DNA from: Musa acuminata AAA Group
Taxonomy: Eukaryota; Streptophyta; Magnoliopsida; Zingiberales; Musaceae
Direction of reading: 5' to 3'
Length of the DNA stretch: 64,000 nt
NCBI RefSeq assembly: GCF_036884655.1
Contig: NC_088342.1
Coordinates: 38,599,001-38,663,000, forward strand
Positions 59,618-64,000 of this stretch are shown here, one piece after another. The position numbers and the translations under genes were made by a program. Under the pieces are notes generated by a model. That model saw nothing but the letters and a program-made list of their open reading frames with translations. It was not told the origin of the DNA and searched no databases. Each line of letters starts with the position of its first letter. Within the stretch, counting starts at the first letter, position 1.

Positions 59618-59952
59618 GATCTAAGCAATCTGCATACCTTATCTGGACTCTCCTTGGACACGAATCCCTTAGGTTGTATCATATATACCTCATTCTCAAA
59701 GTTGCTATTGAGGAACATAGTTTTCACATTCATTTGTCAGATCTCATAATTATGGTATGTTGTAATAGCCAATAGAATTCGGATGAATTTCAGCATGGCT
59801 ACGGGTGAGAAGGTTTCATTAAAATCAACTCATTGCCTTTGACGATACCATTTTGTCACTAGCCTTGCTTTATAGGTTTTAACCTTTCCATCTACTCAGA
59901 TCTTCTTTTTGAAGATCCACCTATAATCAATGGGTATGATACCCTTAGGTGC
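59618..59952 (-). pseudogene. Copia reverse transcriptase, middle part (outer element)
   Basis: Minus-strand reading: APKGIIPIDYRWIFKKK, VKTYKARLVTKWY, FNETFSPVAMLKFIRILLAI, YDYEIWQMNVKTMFLNSNF, EVYMIQP, then KVCRLLRS at the left end. It continues the N-terminal piece at 61577-61731 and is itself continued at 52815-52282. The three pieces join into one copia reverse transcriptase if the two LTR insertions are ignored. Confidence 0.87.
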
Positions 59953-61576
59953 TATAAGAAAATCTAGGGACGACATCACATGCATAGCGGAAGAATAGAA
60001 AATAAAAACTCCAAATTTTTCAAAAAGGTATTCATCGTCATGCGAAGATTAGTGCGCAAGAACCTATGAAACTTAAAACTATGCGTGAGATAGTTGTGTT
60101 ACCTAGAGAGATCATATATCCCTAAATCCCTACAGATCTGTAGGAGAGGATGAAAGAGGTCAAGCGTCATCCTCTTTAGTGGTGATATATAAAGCAGGGT
60201 TATGATGATGCTCCTCCAATCGCTACCTAAAACTCCACACCTGTTATCTGAGGAGGAGAAAGGGAGAGGAAAATAGGAGGTGGGAACTAGGAGCCTCTAG
60301 CCTATGAGTATTTGGTTCCCTCATATTTATAGAGGTCCTCTGTCTACTTAGCCCTAATGGATTGTGCCCTATTGTGTATTAGATCTTTATCCAACTACCC
60401 AAGTCTCTTAGATTAGTGAATCTCTATCCAATAATCTCTCATTGGTTCTTATTGGATCTCATCCATATAATCCAATAATTCAGGGGCTTATTAGATATCC
60501 AATAAGATAGGGGCTCCGATAGATATCTCATATTCGAATCTTTACTTGTCACAATACCTACCATATGTGTATGACATTCTAGGCCTAATATCGAGCTGGC
60601 CATGAGTCATACCTGTTAGAACTCCTTTTGACTTAGTGAATTATTATCTCCATAATAATTCACTCTCCTCATCGACTATGGATGTACTAGGCCACTACGC
60701 TGCAGTCTCTAGATGATATAGGGGAATCCAATCCATTAGACCTATCTGTCTTCAGTTACTATATATCTATATTCTCTCATCCATCTAATATCCCAGAGAC
60801 CATATACCAGGTATAGTACTCTCAGGCTCATACAATTTCTACTCGAGTCTCGCTCTAATCAGATTCTCCCGAAGAACTTTTTCTCTCTTAATCCGAATGA
60901 CCCTGGCTAGGGATTTGTCTGAGCAGGAACACATGTAATATTTCTCTCATGACACCAAGAGTGGATGATCCTCTATCAACAGTTAATAGTCCTTGTAAGG
61001 TTGACTGCTACTCTCGATGACCGGTTGTGCAATATTTGGAACTTCCAGGCCTATAAGTCCGGTATCAAAGAGTGGAGTACTCATACAAGATATCTTTGGT
61101 ATCTCAGTCTAAGGACCATATACACCATTGGAAAGACGGAATCACCGTATGATAATAAGGCATCATCAACCATTTAGCATTCCATGAGCGGATCAATCAG
61201 TGAACTTATTCTCTAATGAGCACATGCACTATATCCCTAGTGTCCCCACATGAGTAGCTATGAGACCAGTTGCCTCTATCATATGGATGGGTATACAGCA
61301 CACTAGTCGGTCCGGTTATCTCGATGTCCCTCTCGAGTAACATATGACAAGGATTATTTAAGGTCTCTATTTAAAGGTGAATCGATCCAATTATTATGAT
61401 CTCATCATGATTCGATTCTCATTGCACATATCCATGGACATCATAATATATATATGCATATAATAAGTAATATAAAGTGATAAAATATCAAATAATATAA
61501 TAAACAAAAAGAGTGTGTGTTATGTCACATATGTCATCACTCATGTGATTGGCTTGCAGGGCACCTATGACTAGAA
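59953..61576 (-). repeat. Solo LTR B, Ty1/copia family 2
   Basis: 1,624 bp, flanked by a perfect 5-bp duplication GGTGC (59948-59952 and 61577-61581) that lies inside the Ala-Pro codons of the reverse transcriptase. Its ends (plus strand TATAAGAAAATC and GACTAGAA) align base for base with the TG...CA ends of LTR A but both are mutated. TATA box CTATAAATATGAGG on the minus strand near 60,325-60,338. Confidence 0.88.
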
Positions 61577-62980
61577 GGTGCATTAACTAGGTTGCAAACC
61601 TTGTTGGAGTACATGAAATTCATTTTAGAACTCATGGCCCCTTGCCACTTCCTGGAGTCTATGCTTGTAATAACCGTTTCGTAGGTGTGAGGATCAACAT
61701 CTTTAATATCCTCAATTCTGATATCCTGCATATCTCTTAGGAGTGTGGGGCACTCATTAAACCGACGTAAAGTTGGAACTTATATGCTAGGTATCTGAAC
61801 AGACTCGGCTTGCGGAATAGTACTTGACATAGGTTCTCCAACCTCACTCATATCTATCAACTCATACTGTTTCCACTAAGAATGTGCTGCTATCTTGGCA
61901 ACAAAGACCTTTTGGTCTTCAGGATGATAAAAATAATACCCACAAGTTTTTTTTAGGTATTCCACGAACTTGTATTGTTCCGTCTTTGATTCCAACTTAT
62001 CGGGGTTGTATCTCTTAACGTAGGTAGTGCAACCCCAAATCTTAACAAACTTAAGATAGGGTTTTTTCCCTTTCCATATCTTATATGATGTAGATACTAA
62101 TGATTTAGTTGGAATTCTATTCATAAGTTAAGCTGCGAACTCTAGGGCATATCCCTAGAATGAAACGAGTAGGTCAGCGAAACTCATCATGGGCCACACT
62201 ATATCTAACAGCGTGCGATTCATCTTTTCTGATATACTATTGAGCTGAGATGTATAAGGAGGGGTCCATTGGGACAAGATCCTATGATCTTTGATGAACT
62301 AGGTGAACTCTATAGTTAAATACTCATCTCATCAATCTAATCGAAGAGTCTTAATACTATTTTCAGTCTAGTTTTCTACCTTATTTTTATATTTTCTGAA
62401 TTTTTCAAAGGTCTCGGACTTGTACTTCATTAAGTACACGTCTATACATTGAGAAGTCATTGGTGAATGTAATGAATTAAGAATAATCACCTATGGCCTG
62501 AGTTAACATAGGATCATATGTATCACTATGTTTAAGTTGCAACAATTTAGTGGCTCTCTTTTCAGTTCTACTAAATAGAGAGTTGATCAATTTCCCTTGA
62601 AGGCAAGACTCATAGGTTGCGTATGATTCATAATCAAATGGATCTAAATATCCATCCTTTAGTAATTTTTAAATTATTCTTTCGTGGATATGACCTAGCC
62701 TACAACGCCATAGGTATGCATTATTTACCTCATCTCACTTCCTCTTAGACAACTTACATTCATGATATGTAGAGCATCATCTAATATAAAGAAACCATTA
62801 TTTAATGTTCCTCTATCGATGATCTCATCATTTAGGATTAATAAATAACCATTGTTCTAAAAACCTAATCTATATCCATTATTTATCAAACAACAAATGA
62901 AAATAATATTTTTAATAATTGAAAGAATAAAATAACAAGCATCTAATGTTAAAAGAGCTCCACCAAACAATCGTAAGGTG
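61577..62980 (-). pseudogene. Copia integrase and start of reverse transcriptase (outer element)
   Basis: Minus-strand reading from the right: LWRCRLGHIHERII (pre-integrase), YLDPFDYESYATYESCLQGK and TKLLQLKHSDTYDPML (integrase zinc region and core start), a broken core, then MNRIPTKSLVSTSYKIWKGK, LKFVKIWGCTTYVKR and GYYFYHPEDQKVFVAKIAAH (integrase C-terminal region), and the reverse-transcriptase N-terminus SRKWQGAMSSKMNFMYSNKV. Many stops and shifts. The gag end of the element is cut off by the LTR starting at 62,986. Confidence 0.85.
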
Positions 62981-62985
62981 ACTTC

Positions 62986-64000
62986 TGTTGAATCTCGGAT
63001 TTTGATGATGAAGTCAATTGTCATTTGTTATCTAATCTATATGTTGAGATAAGTGTGAAGGATTAACTACGATGAAAGTGAGACATGCAGTAGGAGTTAC
63101 GCTGGAGTCAAGACAATGATCACGTTGGGAGTTCGAGAGTTCGACGGAAGTTCTGTGGGAACAAATCCGAGAAGTCCATAAGCTTGCCAAAGAAGCTCGT
63201 CGGAACTCGCCAAGTGAATCGTCGCAAGTCCAGGAGTTTGCCGGAAGTTCGCAGGAGCATCACCGTGGGTTCATCGGATGATCGACGGAAGTTCGTCGGA
63301 AGCTTGCCGGAAGAAGCGATTGACGCACCGGAGCAAGTTGCAATAAATGTCTTAGGAAAAATCGTAGTTAGCACATTGATTAAGTTGAAAATGTGAGGTG
63401 ATCCCATTAACTTAATCTTGGGGCAATTGGGCCCCTGAAAAACCCAAATTGGGCCGAATGGATCAATCCAATCGGACCCTGATTTCTGCCAGGTGGTTGA
63501 ACCGCCCAAGGCAGGAGGTTGCACCGCCTGGGCTCAGTCTCCGAGCGAGACTGGGAGGTGCAACCGCTCCAGCCAGGCGGTGGCACCGCCTGGGGCTCAG
63601 TCTCCGAGCGAGACTGGGCGGTGCAACCTCCCCTGACAGGAGGTGGCACCGCTTGAGCTCAGTCTTCGAGCTCTGCCAGGCGGTGCAACCGCCTCAGTAA
63701 GGAGGTGCAACCGCCTGAGCTCGGTCTTCGAGCTCTGTTAGGAGGTGCAACCACCCCTGACAAGAGGTAGCACCGCCTAGAGGCTCAGTCTTCGAGCTCT
63801 GCCAAGCGGTGCAACCGCTCCAGTCAGGAGGTGCAACCGCCTGATCCCAGAATTTCGGGAATTGATAGTTTTAAGCTCCAAATTTGAACTGGGTTGGGGC
63901 CTATAAATACCCCACCCATTCAGCACTGAAAGGGTATGAACTTACACCGAAATCTTGATCTTTTCTATGATTCTTAGAGCTCAAAATTGTTGTAAAGGCC
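62986..64000 (+). repeat. LTR of a Ty1/copia family 1 relative, running off the window
   Basis: Begins TGTTGAATCTCGGATTTTGA directly after copia integrase sequence, with ACTTC as the candidate left target-site duplication. The TATA box CCTATAAATACCCC is at 63901-63914. It carries the longest version of the U3 repeat array (63,490-63,850). The end lies beyond the window, so whether it is a 5' LTR or a solo LTR is unknown. Confidence 0.85.
63490..63850 (+). repeat. Minisatellite of GGCGGTGCAACCGCC-like units in the LTR U3 region
   Basis: About ten copies of a near-palindromic core, (A/G)GGCGGTGCAACCGCC or AGGAGGTGCAACCGCC, alternate with spacers such as CTCAGTCTCCGAGCGAGACTG, in which CAGTCTC and GAGACTG form a 7-bp stem, and the variant CTCAGTCTTCGAGCTCTG. 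The array ends about 50 bp before the TATA box. Confidence 0.9.

Noticed and set aside
63490..63850. Regular repeats with spacers that resemble a CRISPR-like layout
   Set aside because: The repeats lie inside an LTR just before its TATA box in a plant genome, and the spacers are themselves repeated.

Overview
This window is plant nuclear DNA. The genes are split by short GT-AG introns, the proteins are typical of land plants, and LTR retrotransposons are stacked between the genes. A monocot is most likely: the germin-like gene is very GC-rich at third codon positions. The banana order (Zingiberales) is my guess from the general look of the repeats and is not proven.

Seven protein genes can be modelled exon by exon. 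They are: a PIF3-type phytochrome-interacting bHLH factor (7726-10070, +); an R2R3-MYB of the MYB50/61/86 type (22497-23924, +); a small unknown two-exon gene (27081-27524, +); a 12-exon pectin acetylesterase (27831-33103, -), convergent with the unknown gene; a plastid-type COQ10/START (SRPBCC) protein (35266-36638, +); a germin-like protein (47247-47989, +); and the chloroplast ferredoxin FdC2 (48619-50442, +). The reconstructed coding sequences all stay in frame across their splice junctions. They form no operon-like unit. They are ordinary dispersed plant genes, several of them linked to light, plastids or the cell wall.

Layout: 1-2.9 kb, two LTRs of one Ty1/copia family in opposite orientation. 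3-7 kb, intergenic DNA with a 35-bp tandem repeat. 7-10.1 kb, PIF3-like gene. 11.5-13.1 kb, LINE and copia relics. 13-22 kb, mostly anonymous DNA with a possible degenerate LTR pair. 22.5-24 kb, MYB. 24-27 kb, AT-rich intergenic DNA. 27-33 kb, unknown gene and pectin acetylesterase, the latter with a hAT-type MITE in an intron. 35-36.6 kb, SRPBCC gene. 37.3-44.1 kb, a second copy of the MITE split by a 6.3-kb Ty3/gypsy chromovirus. 47-50.5 kb, germin-like gene and FdC2. 51.3-64 kb, a multi-level nest of Ty1/copia elements.

I found no evidence of a wholly new biological system. The points most worth checking are: the PIF3-like protein has Pro where the phytochrome B-binding motif normally has an essential Gln; one copia LTR family carries arrays of GGTACC-centred near-palindromes just upstream of its TATA box; and the transposon nests have target-site duplications that fix the order of insertion. 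No tRNA, rRNA or CRISPR was found.
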